Positions 1-9,028 of a stretch of 64,000 nucleotides of DNA are shown here, one piece after another (position 1 is the first letter of the stretch; each line of letters opens with the position of its first letter). The stretch is from assembly GCF_003171515.1 (NCBI RefSeq), contig NC_089394.1, positions 930,001-994,000 on the forward strand, in the 5' to 3' direction. Below the pieces are notes generated by a model. The model was not told the origin of the DNA. It saw only the letters and a list, made by a program, of their open reading frames with translations, and did not search any database. Both the position numbers and the translations under genes were made by a program. The stretch is from Pyrenophora tritici-repentis (Eukaryota; Ascomycota; Dothideomycetes; Pleosporales; Pleosporaceae).

Positions 1-2
1 AA

Positions 3-311
3 CAGAGGGAGATTGCGGGGCAATATGGGGTCACGGCTATGCCGACATTTATGCTGTTCAAGGAGGGGAAGAAGGTGGACGAGGTTAGGGGTGCGGATGT
101 GAGGGCTTTGAAAGAGATGGTGGAGAGGGCTGCGGGGGAGGTGAGGGCGAGGAAGGAGAAGGTGCAGGAGAAGAAGACGGTTGGTGACGAGGGCAAGGAG
201 AAGAAAACGGCCGTGGAGGAGAGTAAAGAGAAGGGAGAAGCGGAGGAGAAGACGGTCAGTGGGAGTTATGGGATGACCGGGGGAAATAATTGGAAGATGT
301 CGTTGCATTAG
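3..311 (+). CDS. Thioredoxin-like protein, C-terminal part (5' truncated by window edge)
   Basis: Only the end of the gene is present, with the reading frame open from base 3. The visible protein begins with the last third of a thioredoxin fold: a YGVTAMPTF segment carrying the conserved cis-proline that faces the active-site dithiol, then a strand reading MLFKEGKKVDEVRGAD, typical of thioredoxins. The CxxC motif would lie upstream of the window. After the fold comes a lysine/glutamate-rich tail of about 55 residues, not found in minimal 105-residue thioredoxins, ending in a short glycine/asparagine stretch. The likely role is cytosolic or nuclear disulfide reduction. The charged tail suggests a thioredoxin-domain protein with an extra region rather than the main thioredoxin. 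Family assignment is firm and the exact member unknown. Confidence 0.75.
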   Translation, partial: QREIAGQYGVTAMPTFMLFKEGKKVDEVRGADVRALKEMVERAAGEVRARKEKVQEKKTVGDEGKEKKTAVEESKEKGEAEEKTVSGSYGMTGGNNWKMSLH

Positions 312-859
312 GAGGGGATTAAGAGGACGTCATGTATATGCCGAGTATGCATCGTAGCGCGTTGAACCTTGTACAACAGGAGTTCCTTCAATGATACCCT
401 TCTACTACAGCTATGAGTTCAGTAGCAGATGACAATGCTCAGATAACAGAGACGTGACTATTGTCCAATTGCACGTGGGAAACAAGAGCTAGCTTTGATC
501 TGCATCACTGCATCAAGCGCGGAAGCGGAAGTATTGACATGTGAATGTTGCCGGTCAGACGTCATCGTGGATTGTGAATACAACGAGAAACCTCCTTAGT
601 CCTCCTGCCGTTCTGCTGCAAAGCTTTCGATCAGCCACAACGCTGTAACCATGCAGCAGGTTCGCGCGTACGCGATTCGCTGACGAATTGTGGATTTATA
701 ACCTTGTGAGACGCGCAACAGGACACCTTTCAAGCTAAGCGATCGCCACTGCAAGACCCTGATAGCTGCATACCTCAGCTCCCGCCTCGGATTCCCCACC
801 GCTCTTCAACATAAGTTCGGAGCCCCAATTCATCTCTGAGCTTCACTTTGAACCTCAAA
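312..859. other. Intergenic region between thioredoxin-like gene and PDI gene
   Basis: No coding sequence is supported here. It should contain the 3' end of the thioredoxin-like transcript and the promoter and 5' leader of the disulfide isomerase gene. The open frames on the minus strand are antisense to the isomerase start and show no protein-family signal. Confidence 0.6.
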
Positions 860-2003
860 ATGTTGTTCCGCAATTTGATACCCGCGGCCATTGCGCTGCT
901 CCCCGCCCTTGCCGCGGCATCCTCCGTCATCGACCTCGAACCCTCCAACTTCGACAAAGTCGTCCTCAAGTCTGGCAAGCCCGCCCTTGTAGAGTTCTTT
1001 GCTCCATGGTGCGGCCACTGCAAGAACCTCGCTCCTGTTTGGGAAGAGCTCGCCACCGTCTTCCAGCACGCTGGAGACAAGGTCACCGTTGCTAAAGTCG
1101 ATGCGGACAACCACAAGTCATTGGGCAAGCGGTTCGGTGTATCAGGCTTTCCTACCCTCAAGTGGTTCGACGGAAAAAGCGACAAACCAACCGACTACAC
1201 CGGAGGACGTGATCTCGAGAGCTTGAGCAAATTCATCCAAGAGAAGACAAGCATCAAGCCCAAGGTCAAGGGCAAGCTCCCTAGCCAGGTCGTATACCTC
1301 GATGACAAGACCTTCAAGGAGAAGGTTGGAAAGGACCAAAATGTGCTTGTTGCTTTCACCGCTCCGTGGTGCGGACGTATGTCTAATGGGCCCTTCTCTC
1401 TTGATAGCCATGGCTAACCTCAACACAGACTGCAAGACCCTCGCCCCCGTCTGGGAAACCCTCGCCAACGACTTCGTCAACGAGCCCAGCGTTCTGATTG
1501 CCAAGGTTGATGCTGAAGCTGAGAACGCAAAGGCTCTTGCTACTGAGCAGGGCGTGTCTTCTTACCCCACAATCAAGTACTTCCCCAAGGGATCCACCGA
1601 GCCCCTCCCATATGAGGGCGCCCGCGACGAGAAGGCCTTTATCGATTTCCTCAACACAAACGCTGGTACACACCGTGCCGTTGGCGGCAGTCTCGATGCC
1701 ACAGGTGGCACCATCGAGGCCTTCAACAGCATCATCTCAAAGTTCCAGGGCAAGTGGGCTGATGGTGCTACCGAGGCCAAGACTCTTGCCGGAACTCTGC
1801 AGGACAAGTACGCTGAGTACTACGTCAAGGTTTTCAACAAGATTGGCGCCAACTCGGGTTACGCTGCGAAGGAACTCAAGCGCCTTCAGGGTTTGATTGC
1901 CAAGGGTAACTTGGCACCCGAGAAGATGGACGATCTCGTCAGCAGGAGCAACATCTTGAGCAAGTTCATCGCAGATGATTCAGAGGAGAAGAACGAGCTG
2001 TAA
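860..2003 (+). CDS. erp38: Protein disulfide isomerase, ERp38/TigA type (two exons)
   Basis: Exons 860..1376 and 1429..2003 encode 363 residues; the 52-bp intron has a GTATGT donor and ACACAG acceptor. The start is the ATG at 860, followed by a hydrophobic signal peptide of about 20 residues. Two thioredoxin domains follow, with CGHC active sites at residues 51-54 and 171-174, and then an alpha-helical ERp29-like C-terminal domain (about 265-350). This order (a, a', D) is that of fungal ERp38/TigA. The enzyme forms and rearranges disulfides in secretory proteins in the ER lumen. The intron lies inside the second active site, with His173 completed across the junction, so unspliced RNA would lose that site. 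The protein ends in KNEL, a variant of the H/KDEL retention signal. Confidence 0.93.
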
Positions 2004-2280
2004 ATGTCTGGTATATATTATCAGTTCGAACATAGTCAAGGATAGATAGGCTGTTAACGTGAACATTGTGCTATGAAAAGCTCTGGGAGCAAACAAACGT
2101 GGTGCGAGAGCGTCGTGTATGATTACGAGATGAGAAGGGTCGATGAGTAGAAGAGGGTCGTATCAAAAATCAAAACCAACACCCAAAACCAATGCTGCCA
2201 GTCCCTTGAAACCACTACAAAATACCCATGACCAGCTTGCGGACAACGCCTGTACCTCACCATGCTTTTCTCTTGGGTTT

Positions 2281-2624
2281 TTACTTTCCCGAACCAGAAC
2301 CTTTGGTGCCATCTCCGGCCATGGTCGCTTCCAGATTGTCAAGTCGCCGCGACATGTCATCCACTGCGCATCGTCAGTATTGTCATCATTTACACTGTGT
2401 ATCTTTACCTACTCTTGGATAAGAGTTCGCTGCTGATGGTGGTGAATTTGGTGTTCAGTTGGTTCAGGAGGTCGTCGACGACCGCTGTGAGCTCACCCGA
2501 ACCCTCGGCATTGTTGGAAATGACGGACTGCTCTTAGACTTAGTTTGCGCTCATGGTCATGTTGCTATGTACACACCGCTGTGTCGCTTTGCGCGCGGTC
2601 TGCAAGTGGTTGGGGTGTCGCCAT
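2281..2624 (-). CDS. hsbp1: Heat shock factor-binding protein 1-like (three small exons)
   Basis: This small gene is built from three exons on the minus strand: 2624..2577, 2527..2413 and 2363..2281, giving 81 residues. The introns are 49 bp each, with GTGTGT and GTAGGT donors. The core reads ELTAVVDDLLNQLNTKF, then a segment of the type TTISSELLSKMDDMS and RRLDNLEATM. This matches the single coiled-coil helix of HSBP1, including its paired IDDMSxRIDDLE-like heptads. HSBP1 is known to form a small coiled-coil oligomer that binds the trimerisation region of heat shock factor and damps its activity; it also helps WASH-complex assembly in animals. The role here is inferred from the family. It is divergent from EBP2, with about 345 bp between start codons. 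Exon 1 is the least certain part. Confidence 0.82.
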
Positions 2625-2969
2625 TCTTGAGGATGTGTGTGGAGTTGAAGGCAAAGTGATTTATAGCAGGCGGACTCAATATTTGGTTGTTGTTTCAAGG
2701 CAAGTATCAGGAGTGGCAAGCGACCCAGTATTGCCGGAGCGTAGCGCTTACCTAGGCAGAGAGTGAATGCTAAGACGCCAGGAAGCACGTGGTCTTCGCC
2801 GCGGCTGCTTGCCTGTTTGGTAGGCGGTCAAGCTAGCGGCGGCGCTAAAATGTTTCTGCGCCCAGAGTTCGAACTTTACGAATAATTTCTGGGAAGCTTT
2901 GACGTCTGGTCTCATACCACAACGCCCGTACTATTAAATCCTCCTACGTCGCACGCGCATATATCCAGC

Positions 2970-4319
2970 ATGGGTAAAAGTAAGCTCAAGGCCGCGCTCG
3001 ATAACCTCCAGGGGCGAAACATTAAGCTCGAGAAGCAGCGCAAGCACGAGAAGGAAGTGCAGAAGCGCAAAGAAAAGCGCAAGTCTGAGACAGCCCAGAA
3101 AGACGGCGATGAGGATGCTGAGGACGGCGGTGTACCTGTACCATTGGACGAGGTAGAGGTCAAGGTCAATGGCAAGGCGAAAAAGTCAAAGAGCGGCAAA
3201 AAGGAAGAAGTGAAGTCTGCAAAGTCTGCGCCAGCTGTCAAGGAGGTTGATTGGGAGACGGAAGGCAGTGAGGATGAGGACGAAGACGCCAGCGACGACG
3301 ATGAAGAGTCAGAGCGACCTGAGTTTGACCTTGCGCACATCGACGATAGCGACAGCGACATCAGCTCAGACGAAGAAGAGATGCAGGCTGAGGAGCAGAC
3401 TGAGGGGCAGGCCGAGGAAGACGAAGATGAGGATGATGAAGAAGAAGAGGAGGAGGATATTGCGCTCTCAGACCTCGACTCCGTTGCATCAGAAGACAAG
3501 GGCGACATTATCCCCCACCAACGCCTCACAATCAACAACACCGCCGCCTTGACTGCCGCCCTGAATCGCATACAACTTCCGTACTCGAAGCTCGCCTTCT
3601 CAGAACACCAGTCCGTGACGACCGATGAGCCCGTCGAAATTGCAGACGTCGAAGATGACCTCAACCGTGAGCTCGCTTTCTACAAGCAGTGCCTCTCGTC
3701 TGTCAAGGATGCGCGGAAAAAGCTGAAGAAGGAGGGTGTGTCGTTTTCTCGGCCGGCAGACTACTTCGCTGAGATGGTCAAGAGTGATGAGCACATGGGC
3801 AAGATCAAGCAGAAGCTCATCGATGCGGCAGCAGGCAAGAAGGCTGCTGCCGAGGCCAGGAAGCAGAGAGATCTGAAGAAATTTGGCAAGCAAGTCCAGG
3901 TCGCAAAGCTGCAAGAGCGTGCAAAGGAGAAGAGGGAAACCATCGAGAAAATCAGCACCCTGAAGCGCAGTATGTATCACCCAGAACTGAGCAGAAGATC
4001 CACTACTAACAACAATACAGAGCGACAGGGCGCAGATATCACAGCCACAAACGAGGAAGACCTCTTCGACGTTGCCGCCACCGCCGACGACTCCAAATCC
4101 GACCGCCGCGGCCGTGGTTCGGATGGCAAAGCATTCAACGCCAAGCGCCAGAAGAAGGACCAGAAGTACGGATTCGGTGGCAAGAAGCGCTTCGGAAAGA
4201 GCAACGATGCGCAATCCAGCGCCGACGGACGAGACTTTTCGTCACGGAAGATGAAGGGCAAGCCTACAGGCGGTGCGAGCAAAAGGCCTGGTAAGGCCAG
4301 GAGGGCGAAGACGCACTAG
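2970..4319 (+). CDS. EBP2: rRNA-processing protein EBP2 (two exons)
   Basis: Exons 2970..3969 and 4021..4319 encode 432 residues, close to the length of yeast Ebp2. The 51-bp intron (GTATGT donor, CTAAC branch, ACAG acceptor) is a multiple of three and has no in-frame stop, so an uninterrupted 449-codon frame runs through it. The protein starts with a basic helix, continues with a long aspartate/glutamate-rich region (about 100-170), then carries the conserved Ebp2 domain: an LAFYKQCL helix, FSRPADYFAEMVKSDEHM, and a lysine-rich coiled coil. It ends in a basic, glycine-rich nucleolar tail. Ebp2 acts in the nucleolus in pre-rRNA processing and 60S subunit assembly. The family call is very secure. 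Confidence 0.93.
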   Translation: MGKSKLKAALDNLQGRNIKLEKQRKHEKEVQKRKEKRKSETAQKDGDEDAEDGGVPVPLDEVEVKVNGKAKKSKSGKKEEVKSAKSAPAVKEVDWETEGSEDEDEDASDDDEESERPEFDLAHIDDSDSDISSDEEEMQAEEQTEGQAEEDEDEDDEEEEEEDIALSDLDSVASEDKGDIIPHQRLTINNTAALTAALNRIQLPYSKLAFSEHQSVTTDEPVEIADVEDDLNRELAFYKQCLSSVKDARKKLKKEGVSFSRPADYFAEMVKSDEHMGKIKQKLIDAAAGKKAAAEARKQRDLKKFGKQVQVAKLQERAKEKRETIEKISTLKRSMYHPELSRRSTTNNNTERQGADITATNEEDLFDVAATADDSKSDRRGRGSDGKAFNAKRQKKDQKYGFGGKKRFGKSNDAQSSADGRDFSSRKMKGKPTGGASKRPGKARRAKTH

Positions 4320-4854
4320 GCCATGTAATTATTTGGGCATCCAAATAATGGGCGTGTTGTCACATCATGCATGCGTACGGCGCTATGGCGTTCAGGTAGG
4401 GAGGATAAAAGAAGACTATGTATTCCAAAAGGCGCGCCATCTCATTATCATCAAGAGATACCAATGTACACTCCGATGAACTCTTGTTTTTGCTCGCATG
4501 CTGCGTTACTTCACGTTCAGTTCTTCAGCCATTCTGTTAGCTTATGAGCGACCCGGGCGGCGACATACCGCTCAAACTGACGATATCGATAGCTCACTGA
4601 TCCCTGTGTAGCCTTCAGACCTATCTGTGCAGGCCAGCGAGCGGGCTTATCCCGCACCTTGGGTTCCTACGGCCCGGATTGGGCAGGTGAAGGCGTGACG
4701 ATATCGGCGTGCAAGCGCTCCTAGGTAGGCTCCAGCGCTCTCACCGACCTCTACCCTCTCTGCTGTAGACTTTTCCACACACATTACACTCAAGTCCATC
4801 AATTCTCATTCGGCACACGCGCGTTCGAACGGATAACGAATACCGCAATCTACT
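4320..4854. other. Intergenic region
   Basis: No gene is supported. It contains the EBP2 3' flank and the presumed promoter and leader of the 4855 gene, including a pyrimidine-rich stretch just upstream of that start. Confidence 0.55.
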
Positions 4855-5628
4855 ATGACCGACCAAGTCCTCTTCAATCCGGGACCCTACATCCCGTCCG
4901 CCGCCGTCAAACCGTCTACCACCGACCTCCAAAAGCCAACGGACAGGTTCGACGTTCCTCCTGTCGACCCTAATACCATCTGGTACCTCGCCGTAATCAA
5001 GCCACACATGGACGCTCACGAGATCATCGGCCCCGTCAGAGCGTTCAAGTACCTCCTCCCGAAGATCCAAGACATGGTCAGCAACTCACCGAGCGCCATC
5101 GACAAGCTTGACGAGCTGATGGAGGTTGACGACATGTGGGGTGCGCGTAAGAAGAATCCAGAATTCGAGCTCAGCGGCTTCGAGCGCTTCATCATCGAGG
5201 GCCAGCGCGGCATCTACACTGTCTTGAACATCATGCGCGAGATCAACAAGTCCGTGTTTGAACTCCTTCCCGCACCCGTGTACACTGTCATCTCGCTTGG
5301 CCCGCTTGAGCAGGGCAAGAGGAGCGGCAAGGAACAGTTTACCAAGCCGAAAGGCTTCGCGCAGACTACAACGCTTCACGGTTCTTGGCCTAACCGCGAG
5401 TCTGCTCTCAAGATCGCTAGGGACGTCATGGAGAACCTGCTGGCTGAGGAGCTATATACCAAGAGCGCCGAGGGATGGGAGAAGGGTGACGGCAACAAGG
5501 GCGGTTGCATGCTCATGGCTATGAATGGCACGTACATGTGGGAGGTCAAAGTTGTGTACGAGGACCAGGCTGTAAAGCGTGCTATAGAGGACGCCAGCAT
5601 TCATGACAAGGACAAGGTTTGGAGATAG
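4855..5628 (+). CDS. Conserved-looking 257-aa protein of unknown function
   Basis: A single-exon frame of 257 codons starts at an ATG preceded by a typical fungal leader. Third-position G/C preference and balanced composition make it a convincing coding sequence, but I do not recognise the family. There is no signal peptide or membrane segment. The middle holds a helical stretch (about residues 85-125) followed by a strand-rich part with LLPAPVYTVISLGPLEQGKR. The C-terminal third has a GGCMLMAMNGTYMWEVKVVYE strand pair, suggesting a compact cytosolic alpha/beta protein. The neighbours, EBP2 and a HET-domain gene, give no functional hint. It could be lineage-restricted. Confidence 0.75.
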   Translation: MTDQVLFNPGPYIPSAAVKPSTTDLQKPTDRFDVPPVDPNTIWYLAVIKPHMDAHEIIGPVRAFKYLLPKIQDMVSNSPSAIDKLDELMEVDDMWGARKKNPEFELSGFERFIIEGQRGIYTVLNIMREINKSVFELLPAPVYTVISLGPLEQGKRSGKEQFTKPKGFAQTTTLHGSWPNRESALKIARDVMENLLAEELYTKSAEGWEKGDGNKGGCMLMAMNGTYMWEVKVVYEDQAVKRAIEDASIHDKDKVWR

Positions 5629-6419
5629 GCAGTGGGTGGTTGTGACGAAGACAGTGGTGGGTTTCGAGCTGCCATGCCGCGGTCTTGATGGTCTGAAGTA
5701 TATTAAGCTCAACTTTTGGCGACGGAATCATGGCTCAGGATCATTTCGAAGCGCTCCAGAGTAGGCACAGCTAGTAGAGAAATCGATACCTCATCTGCGA
5801 CTGTAGAATACGAAAGTCATGCAACTGTGGACTTGCATGCAAGCTTTTTCCGGAATAGTTGACATATATACCCACACCTGTCACGCCCAATGTCCTTATT
5901 CTGATCCATGGGATGCTTTCACAATATGCCTCAAGGTAGACAAGATTCATTGCACATGTACCTTGTTTCTTCCGACTTATCCCCTTTTGGGACAATGGAA
6001 TCCGGTGGCTTTTTGCTGGAGTGAGGCGGGGCTGTGTGGCCTGGCTTACTGAGCAAGCTGCCTAAGCTAACTTGACTCTTCCTTCTGTTTCCTGCATAGT
6101 AGGTTTGAATTCTGATGTCCTTCTTCCACATTTCTGCTTTAGCGTGGTGTGGTTTTCCCGTGTGTTCTAGCTTGTTCTTCTTGTTTTGGCATCCTTTTGG
6201 GTTGTTATTTAGACTCTTTTCACGGTTGTAGGTTTTGACGTAGTTCAGCGCACATCTACCTAGGTACTTTGGCGCGATCTTCTTGTTCTTCAACCGAAAC
6301 TACGCCCCTCAGAGCTTTTGAAATTTTATCGTATACTGTTATCGCTTACTCGCTGGCTTTACTTTGTCATCTTTCAAGTCGTGTTGCATCGACCTTTTTC
6401 ACGAACGCAAGGCTGAGCG
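5629..6419. other. Intergenic region upstream of the HET gene
   Basis: No coding signal is seen. The right half is thymine-rich on the plus strand (about 6060-6400), as in many fungal promoters. Small open frames on both strands lack family resemblance. Confidence 0.5.
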
Positions 6420-7490
6420 ATGGCCGCCTCAGCTGGGGCAGCGTCTCCAAACTCAGCATCCTATCGATACGAGCCTCTGAACGCAACTGCGCAACAGATA
6501 CGCCTACTCCGACTACGTAGTGTTTCAGATTCACCAATACATTCATGCGAAATCTCAATTTTCGATTTGAACGAAGTACCACCTTACGTCGCTCTATCCT
6601 ACACGTGGGACGATGAATCGGCGCCCAAAGGCCTTGTATCTCTCAAAGGTTGCGCTATAGAGACGGGGCAGACCATATGCGACTTTTTCGATGACGTCCA
6701 AGCTAGCGACATTGATGCTCTTGATCTCTGGCTGTGGATCGACCAGCTTTGTATCGATCAAGCCAACGTACTCGAGAAGAACCATCAGATACCGCTTATG
6801 TCAACTATCTACTCGAGATGCCAGTATGTGATTGCTTGGCTGGGTACAGACTACAAAGGGATATCTGATTTGGTCAATCGCCGATACTTTACAAGGCTCT
6901 GGATTGTACAAGAGGTGTTGCTTGCTCCAAGGGTTCGCATAATGTGCGAAACTACAATATTTGAGAAGAGCGACCTCACAGGCATACTCTACATACGAGG
7001 CAGTAGTCCAGCGCTTAAATTGCGCGAAGGTATCCCGGCCGCCGCGATACTGGTTTTAGTGGGCATTAATCATGGGACGGAAGACCGAGGGCTGGGACAC
7101 TACATGAGTTTCTATTCCTCACAAGAGTGCAAAGATCCACGGGACAAGGTTTACGGACTACTAGGACTGGTTCAAGGTGGTCATGTGCCAACGGTGGATT
7201 ACTCCAAATCACTGACCGAGGTTTTCGTCGATGCGGTGAAAGCCCTGCACGATGAGTACTGGATGCAATCAACTGGGTGCAGCGATGGTATCGCGGAATT
7301 CCTCCTACCCACGAGAAAAAGCGCCCCTGATTACATGATCATAGGCGGCTGTATGCAGGTTGACGGGAATGCTCTTGACTGCGTAGAAGAACATCTCGAG
7401 GACCTGAAACGGTTTCCACACGATCATGTGTGGTTCCAATGGCTTTTGGAGGAACTTATATATTATGCCCTGTACGATCAGCGGGTGTGA
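6420..7490 (+). CDS. Heterokaryon incompatibility (HET) domain protein, short form
   Basis: The 356-residue frame carries the three hallmark blocks of the fungal HET domain: PPYVALSYTWDDE (about 60-72), LWLWIDQLCIDQ (about 101-112) with the helix leading to MSTIYSRCQYVIAWLG, and RYFTRLWIVQEVLLA (about 159-173). Downstream is the usual SSQECKDPRDKVYGLLGLV block and VDYSKSLTEVF. HET proteins trigger cell death when genetically different hyphae fuse, and many lie in variable accessory regions. Two features are odd. Only about 12 residues separate WLG from RYFTRLW, where family members usually have several tens more. The protein also stops soon after the domain, while most HET proteins run to 500-700 residues. 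It may be a truncated or naturally compact member. Confidence 0.85.
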   Translation: MAASAGAASPNSASYRYEPLNATAQQIRLLRLRSVSDSPIHSCEISIFDLNEVPPYVALSYTWDDESAPKGLVSLKGCAIETGQTICDFFDDVQASDIDALDLWLWIDQLCIDQANVLEKNHQIPLMSTIYSRCQYVIAWLGTDYKGISDLVNRRYFTRLWIVQEVLLAPRVRIMCETTIFEKSDLTGILYIRGSSPALKLREGIPAAAILVLVGINHGTEDRGLGHYMSFYSSQECKDPRDKVYGLLGLVQGGHVPTVDYSKSLTEVFVDAVKALHDEYWMQSTGCSDGIAEFLLPTRKSAPDYMIIGGCMQVDGNALDCVEEHLEDLKRFPHDHVWFQWLLEELIYYALYDQRV

Positions 7491-8389
7491 GGCCCACGAT
7501 ATACAGGAGGCTAACCACTGTTAGAATGGGATCGCGTTGGGGCCTTGCTTACAAGGTAGTATTAGGCTGTTTCGTGCTATACCTTCCTGCACTCCACGGC
7601 ATTTATTTCCTATAGTATCTAGGCAGCACTCATTGAGTTAGACTCTGATACTAATATCTTTGTTGGGTTGAGAACCACCTAGGCACGGTTGTGACCTAAT
7701 CAAACTTAGAAGGCTTCAGTCAGCACGTGATACTGGATTCCCGCGATACTTACTTACACGAGGCTAACGTACGTCATGAATAGGTATATCACGCTCGTGA
7801 CATACATGCACGGAGCTTAAGACGCACCGTATACAAGACTGACATTGCCAGTGACAACACAAACATACCAAGGGTTCTTACGTAAGATGGAAAATTGCAG
7901 GGGTCTTATCGATAGCAGATCTTCACCTCTATTTTTCATAAAACATATAAAAATACCTCCATAATATAGAGTAAAATCTCCTCTTTTATACGCCTTTTTT
8001 CAATTTTCAATTAGTCTCTTCGTTGTAGAGTTATAGATGATAGAAGATTTTACTCCTGTCTATACCCTGGTCATTTTCCTTCTTGTCTTACAGCCTGCAG
8101 CACTTACGTGGAATCGCGCCGCCGAATTAGTTCCGCCTTAGCCTACTTCTTGGTACGTAGGACGCTTGTGCGTAACTTGGTGTATGTGCCCTGAAGTATA
8201 TCTAGACCTCCAGTACTTGTCCATGGCAGTGGCAAGTCATTTCTTGTAGTCTATTACACTGATTGCAAGTTCTTCTCCGCCTCTGCATTGCCTTGCCCCG
8301 GATCATCCTGACGAAATTGGCATCCCACCCACATCGCTGCCTACGCGACAACTGAGCTCTACAACAGCCTTCAAGTTCTAACGATAAAA
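7491..8389. other. Intergenic region with A/T-rich segment
   Basis: No gene is supported. A segment at about 7925-8010 is A/T-rich and contrasts with its surroundings. The right end is the putative promoter and leader of the interrupted secreted-protein gene that starts at 8390. Confidence 0.5.
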
Positions 8390-8485
8390 ATGATAGGATT
8401 ACTCTTTCTCGCCATCTCCCCCCTCTTGAGCACAGTCTCCGCGGTCTGCTGCTTGCCGAATAACCCGCCAGGTGCTCCCAACCTC

Positions 8486-8490
8486 GACTG
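8486..8490. repeat. Target site duplication, left copy (GACTG)
   Basis: The five bases GACTG immediately before the 5' LTR are repeated at 14051..14055 immediately after the 3' LTR. A 5-bp duplication is normal for Ty3/gypsy integrases. Confidence 0.9.
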
Positions 8491-8746
8491 TGTCACAGGC
8501 TATGCCTGTATGTCGGCGTTCGGCGATGCCCTCAGCCTTGACACCTCGGACCGATGTGAGCTCAGGCCACCGAAGCTTCCACAAGCTTCACGGCAAGCTT
8601 CGAGATGTTTCTTGGTATGATACGGCTTCTTTTTACAAGGTATAAATGTTCCTCAACATTCTGTATCTAGACGTTTTCTCTTCAAGTTTGCTATACTCGT
8701 CTAACGGGATAGTCAATTGAAATCATCATTGTCCAAGCCCCTCACA
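8491..8746 (+). repeat. 5' long terminal repeat
   Basis: This 256-bp direct repeat matches 13795..14050 along its full length by eye. It contains a TATAAA box at 8641 and, about 43 bp downstream, the sequence that pairs with the primer site, so transcription probably starts near 8684. Confidence 0.95.
8641..8646 (+). promoter_or_regulatory. TATA box of the retrotransposon promoter
   Basis: TATAAA lies inside the LTR, about 40 bp upstream of the predicted RNA start. The start is inferred from the position of the sequence complementary to the primer site. Confidence 0.6.
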
Positions 8747-8747
8747 T

Positions 8748-8759
8748 TATAGCAAACTT
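8748..8759 (+). promoter_or_regulatory. Primer binding site of self-priming type
   Basis: TATAGCAAACTT, two bases after the 5' LTR, is the exact reverse complement of AAGTTTGCTATA at 8684..8695 inside the LTR. Tf1/sushi-type elements prime reverse transcription by folding the RNA 5' end onto such a site instead of using a tRNA. The position of the match just downstream of a TATA box fits that mechanism. Confidence 0.7.
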
Positions 8760-8777
8760 CCGTTGGAAACGTACAGC

Positions 8778-8978
8778 CATCAGAAGGCCCCTCGTGGCAC
8801 CCGAAGTTTAGAAGGCTCATCCGAGCATCAGAAGGCCCCTCGTGGCACCCGAAGTTTAGAAGGCTCATCCGAGCATCAGAAGGCCCCTCGCGGCACCCGA
8901 AGTTTAGAAGGCTCATCCGAGCACCAGAAGGCCCCTCGCGGCACCCGAAGCCCAGAAGGCTCATCCGAGCATCAGAAG
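8778..8978 (+). repeat. 48-bp tandem repeat, four copies plus a partial, in the element leader
   Basis: Units run 8778-8825, 8826-8873, 8874-8921 and 8922-8969, followed by nine bases of a fifth. They differ by only a few substitutions. Each unit is 16 codons long (HQKAPRGTRSLEGSSE in the open frame), and the frame from about 8763 to 9023 has no ATG. The frame differs from that of gag. Confidence 0.92.
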
Positions 8979-9028
8979 TTATCCAGCCTCTTCCAACACG
9001 CAATCCAGCCCAAGATCGATTGACAGCG

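Noticed and set aside
2860..2885. tRNA B-box-like GAGTTCGAACT sequence
   Set aside because: No matching A box, acceptor stem or cloverleaf could be built around it.
3247..3552. Open frame antisense/alternate to the acidic part of EBP2, and a serine-rich minus-strand frame over the same region
   Set aside because: Both are shadows of the Asp/Glu-rich codons of EBP2 and have repetitive, biased composition with no family signal.
8713..9003. Minus-strand frame through the 48-bp leader repeats of the retroelement
   Set aside because: It is open only because the repeat unit is a multiple of three without stops; it overlaps the LTR and primer site and has no context as a gene.
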